This document shows, piece by piece, positions 1-6,592 of a DNA stretch of 10,326 bases (its first letter is position 1; each line of letters starts with the position of its first letter). The DNA lies in the NCBI GenBank assembly GCA_028279265.1, contig JANQOC010000209.1, forward strand, positions 1-10,326, read 5' to 3'. Source of the stretch: Hyphomicrobiales bacterium (GTDB taxonomy: Bacteria; Pseudomonadota; Alphaproteobacteria; Rhizobiales; CAYWUX01). The notes beneath the pieces are model-generated. The model did not search any database, had not been told where the DNA came from, and saw only the letters and a list, made by a program, of their open reading frames with translations. Position numbers and translations under genes: made by a program.

Positions 1-3
1 ATA

Positions 4-13
4 TTGTATGCAA
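4..13. promoter_or_regulatory. Possible GntR operator half-palindrome overlapping the regulator start
   Basis: TTGTATGCAA is a near-perfect inverted repeat, with TTG and CAA as outer arms and one mismatched inner pair. It resembles the TTGTATACAA-like and TNGTNNNACNA operators known for FCD-type GntR regulators. It covers the proposed ATG at 8-10, which would suit autorepression. It is short and at the window edge, so chance is a real alternative. Confidence 0.25.
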
Positions 14-712
14 AAACGACTGAAAGCGACGAAGAAAGGCACAAAAACGGCGAAAGGCCCCGTCATCGCCGTAGATGGACGCGACACACTGGCAAATGCC
101 ATCCGGCGCAGGCTGGCGGACCAGATATTGAACGGCGACTTTGCCCCTGAAAGTCGGTTGGATGAGAATGAACTGGCAAATCAGTTCGGGGTTTCACGCA
201 CACCGGTGCGAGAAGCTTTGCGGCAACTCGATACGGCTGGACTGGTCGAACTGCGTCCAAGGCGGGGCGCCAAGATCGTCCCTATTGATAAGGAACGAAT
301 AAGTTACGCATTCGAAGCCGCAGCGGAACTGGAAGCCCTAACCGCCTACTGGGCCGCATCGCGCGCGACATTGATAGAAAAAAAGCAACTGGAGACGCTC
401 TATCTTGAAGGTGATAAGGCCTTAGTCAGCGATGACTCCGAGCTGTTTGCAAAAGCCAATCGCCGTTTTCACCATATGATATCGCAATGCGCTCGTAATC
501 CTGTCCTAGCTAGTTCCGTGGCCGCCGTTCGCATACAAACGGCCCCCTTTCAAAAAGCACAGTTTGCCCGGAAAGAAAAAATTTCCGCATCCCAGAAAGA
601 GCATGAACAGATTCTGACGGCCATTTGCTTTCAGGATCCTGAGGCGGCCAGGCAATTCATGAAGGAACATATTTTAAGAGCAAGTTTACTCGCCCTCGAA
701 GAAGACAACTGA
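8..712 (+). CDS. GntR-family transcriptional regulator, FCD subfamily
   Basis: This is a DNA-binding, ligand-responsive transcription factor of 234 residues, a normal length for the FadR/FCD branch of GntR. Residues 1-17 are a lysine-rich tail. Residues about 27-95 form the winged helix, with the recognition segment LANQFGVSRTPVREALRQL (56-74) followed by the wing RPRRGAKIVP. Residues about 98-226 are the helical FCD effector domain. The putative metal/ligand site is visible as N151, H155, H199 and H221, the pattern expected of FCD proteins that bind a metal with a small carboxylate or sugar acid. It lies 38 bases upstream of the binding-protein gene in the same direction, so it probably controls that operon and may be co-transcribed with it. 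The ATG at 8 is the only plausible start inside the window, but no ribosome binding site is visible and the frame is open to the left edge, so the N-terminus could lie further upstream. The effector is unknown. Confidence 0.9.
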   Translation: MQKRLKATKKGTKTAKGPVIAVDGRDTLANAIRRRLADQILNGDFAPESRLDENELANQFGVSRTPVREALRQLDTAGLVELRPRRGAKIVPIDKERISYAFEAAAELEALTAYWAASRATLIEKKQLETLYLEGDKALVSDDSELFAKANRRFHHMISQCARNPVLASSVAAVRIQTAPFQKAQFARKEKISASQKEHEQILTAICFQDPEAARQFMKEHILRASLLALEEDN

Positions 713-740
713 GACTTAACCAAAACAATCGATATCAAAG

Positions 741-745
741 GGAGG
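741..745 (+). promoter_or_regulatory. Strong Shine-Dalgarno site of the binding-protein gene
   Basis: GGAGG, within AAAGGGAGGA, sits five bases before the ATG at 751. It is the strongest ribosome binding site on the + strand, as expected for a binding protein needed in excess over its permease. No convincing sigma-70 promoter is seen in the 38-base gap. Confidence 0.8.
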
Positions 746-750
746 AACAC

Positions 751-1734
751 ATGTTTCGGAATCTAAGCCAAAAACTATTCGCAATGGTTGCGGCTCTTAT
801 GGCCATAACCTTTGTCCATACAACAATCGCGGATGCAGCCGACAAGATTCGCATGGGATCCAGAAACACAAACCTGGATGTGGTCCTGCTTGAAAGCGGT
901 GTGGCCAAGAAATATGATCTCGATATTGAGGTTGTGCGCGTCAAAACCGGAATTGAAATGGCCGAAGCGCTCATTGGCGGTTCCGTTGACGTGGGCATTG
1001 TCGGCGGTGCACCCCTGGTTTCCGCACTCCTGAAAGTCAAAAAACTTGAGGTGATCGGCAATGCCTGGACAACGGACGGGGGATACGCAAAAGTCCTTGT
1101 CCGCAAAGACTCGCCCTATAAATCCATTGAGGATCTCAAGGGCAAGAAAATAGCCAACAAGATAGGCTCCGGATCTTACCGGGCACTCGGGGACTGGTGC
1201 GCGAAGAACAACTGTAAGGTAACGGACTTCCAGATCCTCAATACGGCACCGGCCTCAATCGTTGCGGCCTTGGAATCGGGATCGGTCGATGCAGGGATCT
1301 GGTTTGCGCCGATTACATCGGTCGCCGTACATAAAGGCGTTGCTAAAATTCTCATGGACTTCAAGGGCGCCAACCTTGGCCAGGCCACGTGGACCGCGAG
1401 AAAAGCCTATGCCGAGAAAAATCCGGATGTGCTGACCCGGTTCATGGCCGCCGCAATCGATGCCCAGGAACTCATTATCAAGGATCCGAAAAATGGGGCG
1501 AAGCTGCTGTCCCAGGGATTAAAAAAGCTCGGCCGGGATTTGCCTGTTGAAGTTCTTGAAATCGGTATCAATGACTTTGTTTATGAGCATGGATTGACGC
1601 CGAAGAAAGAACAGGTTTTCGATGCTATTTTCACGGCTTTGAAAGCCCGGGGAAAGTATCGCGGCGACAAACCTGACTTCAAACAATTCATGAATGACAA
1701 ATACTATCAGGCGGCATTGAAAATCCGTAAATAG
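751..1734 (+). CDS. NitT/TauT/SsuA-type ABC transporter substrate-binding protein
   Basis: This periplasmic solute receptor of 327 residues delivers ligand to the permease encoded next. The signal peptide has a basic start (MFRNLSQK), a hydrophobic core at about 9-22 and a probable signal peptidase I cleavage after the ADA or DAA near residues 29-30. The mature part matches the NMT1/TauA/SsuA fold: KIRMGSRNTNLDVVLLESG at the first strand, DVGIVGGAPLV near 86-96, SIEDLKGKKIA as the hinge region and SIVAALESGSVDAGIWFAP near 169-187. The last motif is the usual ligand-contact segment of sulfonate, nitrate and HMP-precursor receptors. It has only two cysteines, at about 149 and 154, which may pair. 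It is followed by a stem-loop and then the permease gene. The family fold is clear. Ligands in this family include sulfonates, sulfate esters, nitrate, pyrimidines and aromatic acids, so the sulfate-ester assignment rests on the adjacent sulfatases. Confidence 0.9.
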   Translation: MFRNLSQKLFAMVAALMAITFVHTTIADAADKIRMGSRNTNLDVVLLESGVAKKYDLDIEVVRVKTGIEMAEALIGGSVDVGIVGGAPLVSALLKVKKLEVIGNAWTTDGGYAKVLVRKDSPYKSIEDLKGKKIANKIGSGSYRALGDWCAKNNCKVTDFQILNTAPASIVAALESGSVDAGIWFAPITSVAVHKGVAKILMDFKGANLGQATWTARKAYAEKNPDVLTRFMAAAIDAQELIIKDPKNGAKLLSQGLKKLGRDLPVEVLEIGINDFVYEHGLTPKKEQVFDAIFTALKARGKYRGDKPDFKQFMNDKYYQAALKIRK

Positions 1735-1745
1735 ACGCGATGGGT

Positions 1746-1777
1746 TTCGGTGAGAGGGAAAATCTCTTCTCACCGAA
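1746..1777 (+). other. Stem-loop after the binding-protein gene
   Basis: TTCGGTGAGA (1746-1755) pairs perfectly with TCTCACCGAA (1768-1777). Two G-U pairs and one G-C pair can extend the stem inward to leave a six-base loop. It begins 11 bases after the binding-protein stop. No U-tract follows, so it is less like an intrinsic terminator than an RNA-stabilising or attenuating hairpin that would protect the binding-protein message. Confidence 0.7.
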
Positions 1778-1893
1778 TAACACCGTCGCCCCTGGAATTG
1801 TTCCCGAACTCCAGGCGGGTACGCGCGCCAAAATGGTGTTTTCGAATGAGCTTCAACCGAATTTCACACGGTATTTGAAGGGTGGGATAAATT
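1778..1893 (+). other. Intergenic leader before the permease, with a second weak hairpin
   Basis: This 116-base non-coding stretch separates the first stem-loop from the permease. It contains CCTGGA (1791-1796) paired with TCCAGG (1810-1815), with a short nested GTT/AAC stem between them, so a second imperfect hairpin is possible. A purine-rich GAAGGGTGGGA segment (about 1877-1887) ends six bases before the permease ATG and is the probable ribosome binding site. No clear internal promoter or small gene was found. Confidence 0.4.
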
Positions 1894-2700
1894 ATGGTTT
1901 CGGCGAAGTATAAAAACCATGCCATTACGGTGAGTTCAATCGTCCTGTTCGGATTGCTTTGGGAACTGGTCGCCAGCATTGAAATCGTCGACAAAGCCCT
2001 GTTTCCGCCGATGTCCGCTATCCTCGGCCGATTTTTTGAAATGCTGGGAAAAGGGGATGGAACAGCACCGAGCTATCTGATGCTGAGACATATTGGCGCC
2101 ACCCTGTTCGGTCTGTTGGCCGGTTTTTTCCTTGCCGCTCTCGTGTCCTCCGCCATTGGCCTACTCATGGGGATCAATGCTCTCGTTTATCAATGGCTGC
2201 GTCCGATCATTACAATGTTCATGGTCGTACCCAACATTGCCACCGTACCGGTTATCATTCTCTGGTTCGGACTTGGAATGAAGACCGTGATTATCATTGT
2301 CATCATGGGAGCCAGTTTCCCAATCATTTACACGGCCGCGGCGGGGGTCCAATCCATACCGCAAAAAATGATCTGGGCCGCGCAAACCGCAGGGGCGACC
2401 CGATGGCAGATATTGCGCACTGTCGTCATTCCCGGATCCCTTCCCTATTTGATAGCGGGCCACAAGCTGGCCCTTGGACGCGCCTGGCGCGCCGTGATTG
2501 CGGCTGAGATATTCGCATCTACGGCTTATGGCATTGGATTCATGATTTATGACGCGCGCACCTTCTTCGATACGGAATCCATGTTTGCCGGTATTGTTGT
2601 TGTCGGCCTTATTGGACTTATGCTCGAAAATGTCATCTTCAAATATCTGGAACAGAACACTGTTGTCCGTTGGGGAACCACAACAGAGAAGAGAATTTAG
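1894..2700 (+). CDS. TauC/SsuC-type ABC transporter permease
   Basis: This is the inner-membrane channel subunit of a NitT/TauT-type importer, 268 residues long, which presumably works as a homodimer because only one permease gene is present. About six hydrophobic segments are visible: near 12-28, 68-94, 103-125, 131-150, 184-208 and 232-251. The cytoplasmic EAA-loop equivalent, which docks on the ATPase, runs from about 162 to 184: AAQTAGATRWQILRTVVIPG with the conserved G168, I173 and P180. The motif LGRAWRAVIAAEIFAS (194-209) is typical of TauC/SsuC proteins. The stop codon TAG (2698-2700) is built into a TAGGAG ribosome binding site for the next gene, so permease and ATPase are tightly coupled. 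The long leader and the hairpin upstream suggest the permease is expressed below its binding protein. Confidence 0.92.
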   Translation: MVSAKYKNHAITVSSIVLFGLLWELVASIEIVDKALFPPMSAILGRFFEMLGKGDGTAPSYLMLRHIGATLFGLLAGFFLAALVSSAIGLLMGINALVYQWLRPIITMFMVVPNIATVPVIILWFGLGMKTVIIIVIMGASFPIIYTAAAGVQSIPQKMIWAAQTAGATRWQILRTVVIPGSLPYLIAGHKLALGRAWRAVIAAEIFASTAYGIGFMIYDARTFFDTESMFAGIVVVGLIGLMLENVIFKYLEQNTVVRWGTTTEKRI

Positions 2701-2757
2701 GAGCAGGCCGCATTGGAAACTGGAAATTTAGTGAACGGGTCACTTCAGGAACGAGCC

Positions 2758-3543
2758 ATGCCGGAGACAAACCAGGTTAAGATTGAAGCGGAAGGTGTCC
2801 GTAAAATTTACAATGAGGGCCTGACAAATGAAGTCGATGCCATTGCCGATGTCACCCTGAAAATCCGCGACGGCGAGTTTGTTGCTCTTCTTGGACCGTC
2901 CGGATGCGGAAAATCTACATTTCTCTATATGGTCGGCGGATTTGAACAGGTAACGGCCGGGTCTCTGACGCTCGATCATAAACCGATCAAAGGGCCGGGC
3001 TCCAACCGTGGCATTGTTTTCCAGGAATACGTCCTGTTTCCCTGGCGGACTGTATTCAACAATATTGCCTATGGGCTGCATCTGAGAAATGAAAGCAAGC
3101 AGCAAATTGATGAAAAAGTCAGTCGCCTGGTAACAATGATCGGCCTCGAGGGCTTTGAAGAACAATATCCCCACTCTCTGTCCGGCGGCATGCAGCAGCG
3201 CGTCGCCATCGCCCGCGCCATGGCTTACGACCCGGATGTTCTTCTCATGGATGAACCGTTTGGGGCCCTGGACGCTCAAACGCGTTCCCTGATGATCCAG
3301 GATCTGGCGCGTGTGCACCGGGAAACGGCAAAAACGACCCTGTTTGTGACACACTCCGTGGAAGAAGCCATCTTGCTGTCCGATCGTGTTTTCCTGTTTT
3401 CCGCACGGCCTTCCCGTATTAAAAAGATATTTGACATCGACCTGCCTTATCCCAGATCAGTTACGGATGATGCCTTTATCGATATTCAGAAACTGGTCCT
3501 CAATGAATTATCGGAAGAAGTCGGCAATGACATCGACCACTAG
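2758..3543 (+). CDS. TauB/SsuB-type ABC transporter ATP-binding protein
   Basis: This cytoplasmic ATPase energises the preceding permease. From the ATG at 2758 it has 261 residues, the usual length for the family. All ABC motifs are intact: Walker A GPSGCGKST (46-54), Q-loop glutamine Q89 in VFQEYVLFPWRTV, signature LSGGMQQR (141-148), Walker B VLLMDEPF (161-168), D-loop GALD (169-172) and switch histidine H199. The FPWRTV segment and the FSARPSRI stretch near 214-221 are typical of NitT/TauT ATPases. Two starts compete. The ATG at 2758 has AGGA seven bases upstream. A TTG at 2713 has AGGAG (2699-2703) nine bases upstream and would add 15 residues (METGNLVNGSLQERA) that resemble nothing in the family. 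I prefer the ATG on family length and codon. The gene ends in a TAGGAG that serves the sulfatase behind it. Confidence 0.93.
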   Translation: MPETNQVKIEAEGVRKIYNEGLTNEVDAIADVTLKIRDGEFVALLGPSGCGKSTFLYMVGGFEQVTAGSLTLDHKPIKGPGSNRGIVFQEYVLFPWRTVFNNIAYGLHLRNESKQQIDEKVSRLVTMIGLEGFEEQYPHSLSGGMQQRVAIARAMAYDPDVLLMDEPFGALDAQTRSLMIQDLARVHRETAKTTLFVTHSVEEAILLSDRVFLFSARPSRIKKIFDIDLPYPRSVTDDAFIDIQKLVLNELSEEVGNDIDH

Positions 3544-3546
3544 GAG
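3542..3546 (+). promoter_or_regulatory. Shine-Dalgarno site that fixes the GTG start of the first sulfatase
   Basis: AGGAG overlaps the ATPase stop codon (TAG, 3541-3543) and lies seven bases before the GTG at 3554. No ATG near this point gives a complete first beta-strand, so the GTG is the supported start. The same TAGGAG arrangement occurs at the permease-ATPase junction (2698-2703). Confidence 0.75.
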
Positions 3547-3553
3547 ATAGCTC

Positions 3554-4990
3554 GTGGCACAGCGCAATTTACTTGTAATTATGGATGATGAGCACAGTCC
3601 CAAAGCTCTGGGCTGTTATGGGCACCCTTTGGTCAAAACACCTCATCTCGACCGTATGGCCGAGCGCGGCACGCGTTTTCAGTGGGCCTATACGAACTCA
3701 CCCATCTGTGTTCCGGCGCGGGCAGTTTTTGCAACCGGCCAGTACACGCACAAAACCGGCTATTGGGACAACTGCCAGGCCTATGATGGCCGTGTCAAAA
3801 GCTGGGGACATCGGTTGCAGGCGGAAAATATACCTGTGCGCTCAATTGGCAAACTGCATTATGTCGATGAGGCCAGCCCCACGGGATTTGATGAACAAAC
3901 CATCCCTATGCATATCCATCAGGGCGGGGATACCATGGGACTGGTTCGCGACAATCCGCCGCGGCGTGATCAGTGTCGTGATCTGGCTGATAATATCGGT
4001 CCCGGGCACACGAAATATATAGATTATGATCGTCAAATCACGACGAACACCTGCTCGTGGCTCGAAAGCCAGGCAGATTCAGGAACGGACAAACCCTGGG
4101 TGACTTTTGTGTCCTATATTTGTCCCCACTATCCCATGGTCTGCCCGCCGGAGTTTTACGAACTCTACAATCCCGAGAAAATTCCCTTACCGAAAGCTCG
4201 GACAGACAAGAACTCCGGTCCAGCGGAATGGTGGCAAGCCTTCGAAAACTGCTACACCTGGGATCAGTACTTTGAAAATGACGCACAGCGACGCATAGCC
4301 ATTGCTGCTTATTTCGGTCTCTGCAGTTTCATCGATGATAATGTCGGCCAAATCTTCAAAACCCTAGATCAGACCGGTCTGGCGGCAACAACAAATGTTG
4401 TTTTTCTGAGTGACCACGGAGAAAATCTCGGCGCCCGCGGCCTGTGGGGAAAGTCAACCATGTATGAGGAATCCGCAGGCATACCTCTGATCATGGCCGG
4501 GCCCGATGTTCCAGCCAATGTGGTGAAGCAAACGCCGGTCTCTCTGATCGATATGTATCCGACGATCCTGGAGTCCGTTGGCCTGGCACCGGATAAGGAA
4601 GAAGCGGCGTTACCGGGGCGATCACTGTTTAAAGTCATTGAAGAAGACGATGAACCTGATCGTTTGGTGTTCAGTGAATATCATGCGACGGCATCAAAAA
4701 GCGCTGAATATATGATCCGCAAAGGACGCTACAAGTATATTCACTATGTCGGTTACGATCCCGAATTGTACGACCTCCGCAACGATCCGGAAGAGCTGGA
4801 TAATCTGGCGACGGATCCTGCCTATAAAGATCTATTAGAGGAATTTGAAACAGACCTGCGGTCCATACTGGATCCCGAAAAGACGGATTTGGCGGCGAAA
4901 GCGGATCAGGCAAAACTCATCGAACAGTATGGAGGCGCTAAAGCCCTCATAGATCGTGGTGGTCGCAGTGCAACGCCAGCCCCTGTCTAA
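3554..4990 (+). CDS. Cytoplasmic type I sulfatase (choline-sulfatase/arylsulfatase-like)
   Basis: This 478-residue alkaline-phosphatase-superfamily hydrolase is expected to cleave a sulfate monoester using a formylglycine made from C52. The maturation motif is CVPAR (52-56). All the usual catalytic positions can be picked out: metal ligands D11 and D12, C52 and R56, K100 and H102 in GKLH, H192 in CPHYP, D287 and H288 in SDHG, and K300 in WGKS. The C-terminal subdomain has the typical ELYDLRNDPEELDNLA-like turn near 413-428. The protein starts directly at the first core strand (NLLVIMDDEHSPKALGCYG) with no signal peptide, so it should act in the cytoplasm on imported substrate. The starting codon is GTG with a strong ribosome binding site. 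The region SPICVPAR...GQY...DN recalls choline-sulfatases, but the middle of the protein does not let me assign choline sulfate. With nine cysteines it is not sulfur-sparing. A phosphonate or phosphate ester substrate is possible. Confidence 0.93.
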   Translation: MAQRNLLVIMDDEHSPKALGCYGHPLVKTPHLDRMAERGTRFQWAYTNSPICVPARAVFATGQYTHKTGYWDNCQAYDGRVKSWGHRLQAENIPVRSIGKLHYVDEASPTGFDEQTIPMHIHQGGDTMGLVRDNPPRRDQCRDLADNIGPGHTKYIDYDRQITTNTCSWLESQADSGTDKPWVTFVSYICPHYPMVCPPEFYELYNPEKIPLPKARTDKNSGPAEWWQAFENCYTWDQYFENDAQRRIAIAAYFGLCSFIDDNVGQIFKTLDQTGLAATTNVVFLSDHGENLGARGLWGKSTMYEESAGIPLIMAGPDVPANVVKQTPVSLIDMYPTILESVGLAPDKEEAALPGRSLFKVIEEDDEPDRLVFSEYHATASKSAEYMIRKGRYKYIHYVGYDPELYDLRNDPEELDNLATDPAYKDLLEEFETDLRSILDPEKTDLAAKADQAKLIEQYGGAKALIDRGGRSATPAPV

Positions 4991-5017
4991 TAATTGACAA
5001 TCGGAAAATCGGGGCTC

Positions 5018-5047
5018 ATGACCATGAACAACCTCAGAAACCCTTGA
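5018..5047 (+). other. Possible nine-codon leader with TGATG coupling
   Basis: ATG at 5018 (or 5024) opens a tiny frame encoding MTMNNLRNP, whose TGA (5045-5047) overlaps the ATG (5047-5049) of the second sulfatase. The second sulfatase has no recognisable Shine-Dalgarno site, so reinitiation from this leader is a plausible way to translate it. The leader itself has only a poorly spaced GGGG upstream, so this is tentative. Confidence 0.25.
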
Positions 5048-6546
5048 TGCGTACCCTGTTTCTTCTCTTCGATTCCTTAAATCGCCGGGCCCTGGAGTGC
5101 TATGGCGGAACGGCCATCACACATAATTTTTCGCGACTGGCAGAGCGCGCAGTTGTTTTCGACAATCACTATGTCGGCAGCCTGCCCTGCATGCCGGCGC
5201 GCCGCGACATTCACACGGGGCGCCTAAATTTCCTTCATCGAAGCTGGGGACCGCTTGAGCCCTATGATCATTCGTTCCCGGATCTCCTGAAGAATTCCGG
5301 AATTTACAGCCATTTGATCACCGACCATTACCACTATTTTGAAGATGGCGGCGCGACTTACCACAACCGCTACAACAGCTGGGAGCTATATCGGGGACAG
5401 GAATGGGACCCCTGGGCTGCACTGGTAGACCCTCCGGACGAAAAATTTCAACGCCTCTACCATCCCCTGCAATATGACCCGCCTCGGACTCAATCCGGAC
5501 GGGCTCAGGCCATGATCAACCGTGAATTCATTCACGGCGAAGACGATTATTCCATGGTCCAGTGTTTTGAGAGTGCCTGGAAGTTCCTGGACAATAATCG
5601 CGACGCCGATAACTGGGTTCTACAGATCGAATGTTTTGATCCGCATGAACCGTTCTTTGCGCCGGAAAAATACCGTGTCCACTACCATAGCGACTATCAG
5701 GGTCAGGTGCTGAACTGGCCGCGCTATAACCGCGTCGAGGAAACACCCGAAGAAATCCGCGAGATCCAGGCCAACTACTCGGCGCTGGTGACCATGTGTG
5801 ATACTTATCTCGGTAAACTTCTCGACTATTTCGACAGCCATGGCTTGTGGGAAAACACGGCGCTGATCGTGTCCACGGATCATGGTTTTATGCTGGCGGA
5901 ACATGAGTGGTGGGCCAAGAGCCGGATGCCGTTTTACAATGAGGTCGCCCACATCCCCCTCATTTTCCATCACCCCGAATTTCGCCAGTATGGCGGCGAA
6001 AGGCGAAACGCCCTCACTCAGACCATCGATATCATGCCGACCTTGCTTGAACTCAACGGCGTCAATATCCCTGACCAGGTACTCGGACATTCGCTCATTT
6101 CTGTGCTGGAAGAAGATAAAATCGACAGGACGGCGGTCATCTACGGTCGCTTTGGGGCGTCGGTAAACATTACAGACGGACGCTATACCTATTTCCTTTA
6201 TCCCGATGATCTGGATGGTCAGGAACTCTATGAGTACACACTCATGCCGACACACCAGAAGTCGTTCTTTCGCAGGGAGGAATTTACAGACGCGAGTCTG
6301 GAAAACGAATTTGCCTTTGCCCGCGGTTTCCCGGTGCTCAAACTTCCGGCACGAAGGGGTTCCGGACAGGGTGCAAAGCTCGAGGATACCAATACGGTGC
6401 TTTATGATTTACAGACGGACCCGGGCCAATTGCAGCCGATTTCCATGCCGGAAAGAGAAGATCTGCTAAAAGCGACAATCGTCGCCGAACTCAACCGCCA
6501 CGAGGCGCCACCTGAAGCATTTCGTCGATTTGGGCTGGCTGACTGA
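5047..6546 (+). CDS. Second cytoplasmic sulfatase-superfamily hydrolase, divergent active site
   Basis: This 499-residue member of the sulfatase fold carries a formylglycine-type motif CMPAR (C48-R52) and keeps D9, R52, H96, H200 (FDPHEPF), D278 and H279 (TDHG) and K291 (WAKS). Two positions differ from its neighbour: the second metal-pair aspartate is S10 (LLFDSLNRR) and the GKLH lysine is replaced by H94 in TDHYHYFEDGG. These changes, the DGGATYHNRYNSWE block (100-113) and the ending EAFRRFGL mark a distinct sulfatase subfamily that also occurs elsewhere. There is no signal peptide. The ATG at 5047 is preferred over the adjoining TTG at 5044. It is separated from the first sulfatase by 56 bases and presumably shares its message. 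It could remove a second sulfate, act on another ester linkage, or be a phosphodiester or phosphonate hydrolase. It is not a simple duplication, as the two share little beyond the catalytic motifs. Confidence 0.9.
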   Translation: MRTLFLLFDSLNRRALECYGGTAITHNFSRLAERAVVFDNHYVGSLPCMPARRDIHTGRLNFLHRSWGPLEPYDHSFPDLLKNSGIYSHLITDHYHYFEDGGATYHNRYNSWELYRGQEWDPWAALVDPPDEKFQRLYHPLQYDPPRTQSGRAQAMINREFIHGEDDYSMVQCFESAWKFLDNNRDADNWVLQIECFDPHEPFFAPEKYRVHYHSDYQGQVLNWPRYNRVEETPEEIREIQANYSALVTMCDTYLGKLLDYFDSHGLWENTALIVSTDHGFMLAEHEWWAKSRMPFYNEVAHIPLIFHHPEFRQYGGERRNALTQTIDIMPTLLELNGVNIPDQVLGHSLISVLEEDKIDRTAVIYGRFGASVNITDGRYTYFLYPDDLDGQELYEYTLMPTHQKSFFRREEFTDASLENEFAFARGFPVLKLPARRGSGQGAKLEDTNTVLYDLQTDPGQLQPISMPEREDLLKATIVAELNRHEAPPEAFRRFGLAD

Positions 6547-6592
6547 CGAGGAAGCCGATTTGCCCACGCAGTGGTATCAGGTGAGCTGGAAA
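6547..6592. other. Short convergent intergenic region without a clear terminator
   Basis: Only 46 bases separate the stop of the + strand sulfatase from the stop of the - strand permease. The best inverted repeat is CCAC-GCA-GTGG (6564-6574), too short and without a T-tract on either strand. Transcripts from both sides may therefore run into each other. Confidence 0.6.

Noticed and set aside
2740..3354. Open frame of 204 codons on the - strand in the ATPase gene
   Set aside because: The + strand frame has every ABC ATPase motif; the antisense frame has no domain-like pattern.
5620..6255. Open frame of 211 codons on the - strand inside the second sulfatase
   Set aside because: It lies fully antisense to a gene with intact catalytic motifs, has no recognisable domain and no ribosome binding site; it is a by-product of codon bias.
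3554..6546. The two sulfatases as a recent tandem duplication
   Set aside because: Apart from the catalytic motifs, the two proteins differ in length, central insertions and active-site residues, so they come from different subfamilies.
6564..6574. CCAC-GCA-GTGG as a terminator between the convergent operons
   Set aside because: The stem has only four base pairs and neither strand has a T-tract next to it.
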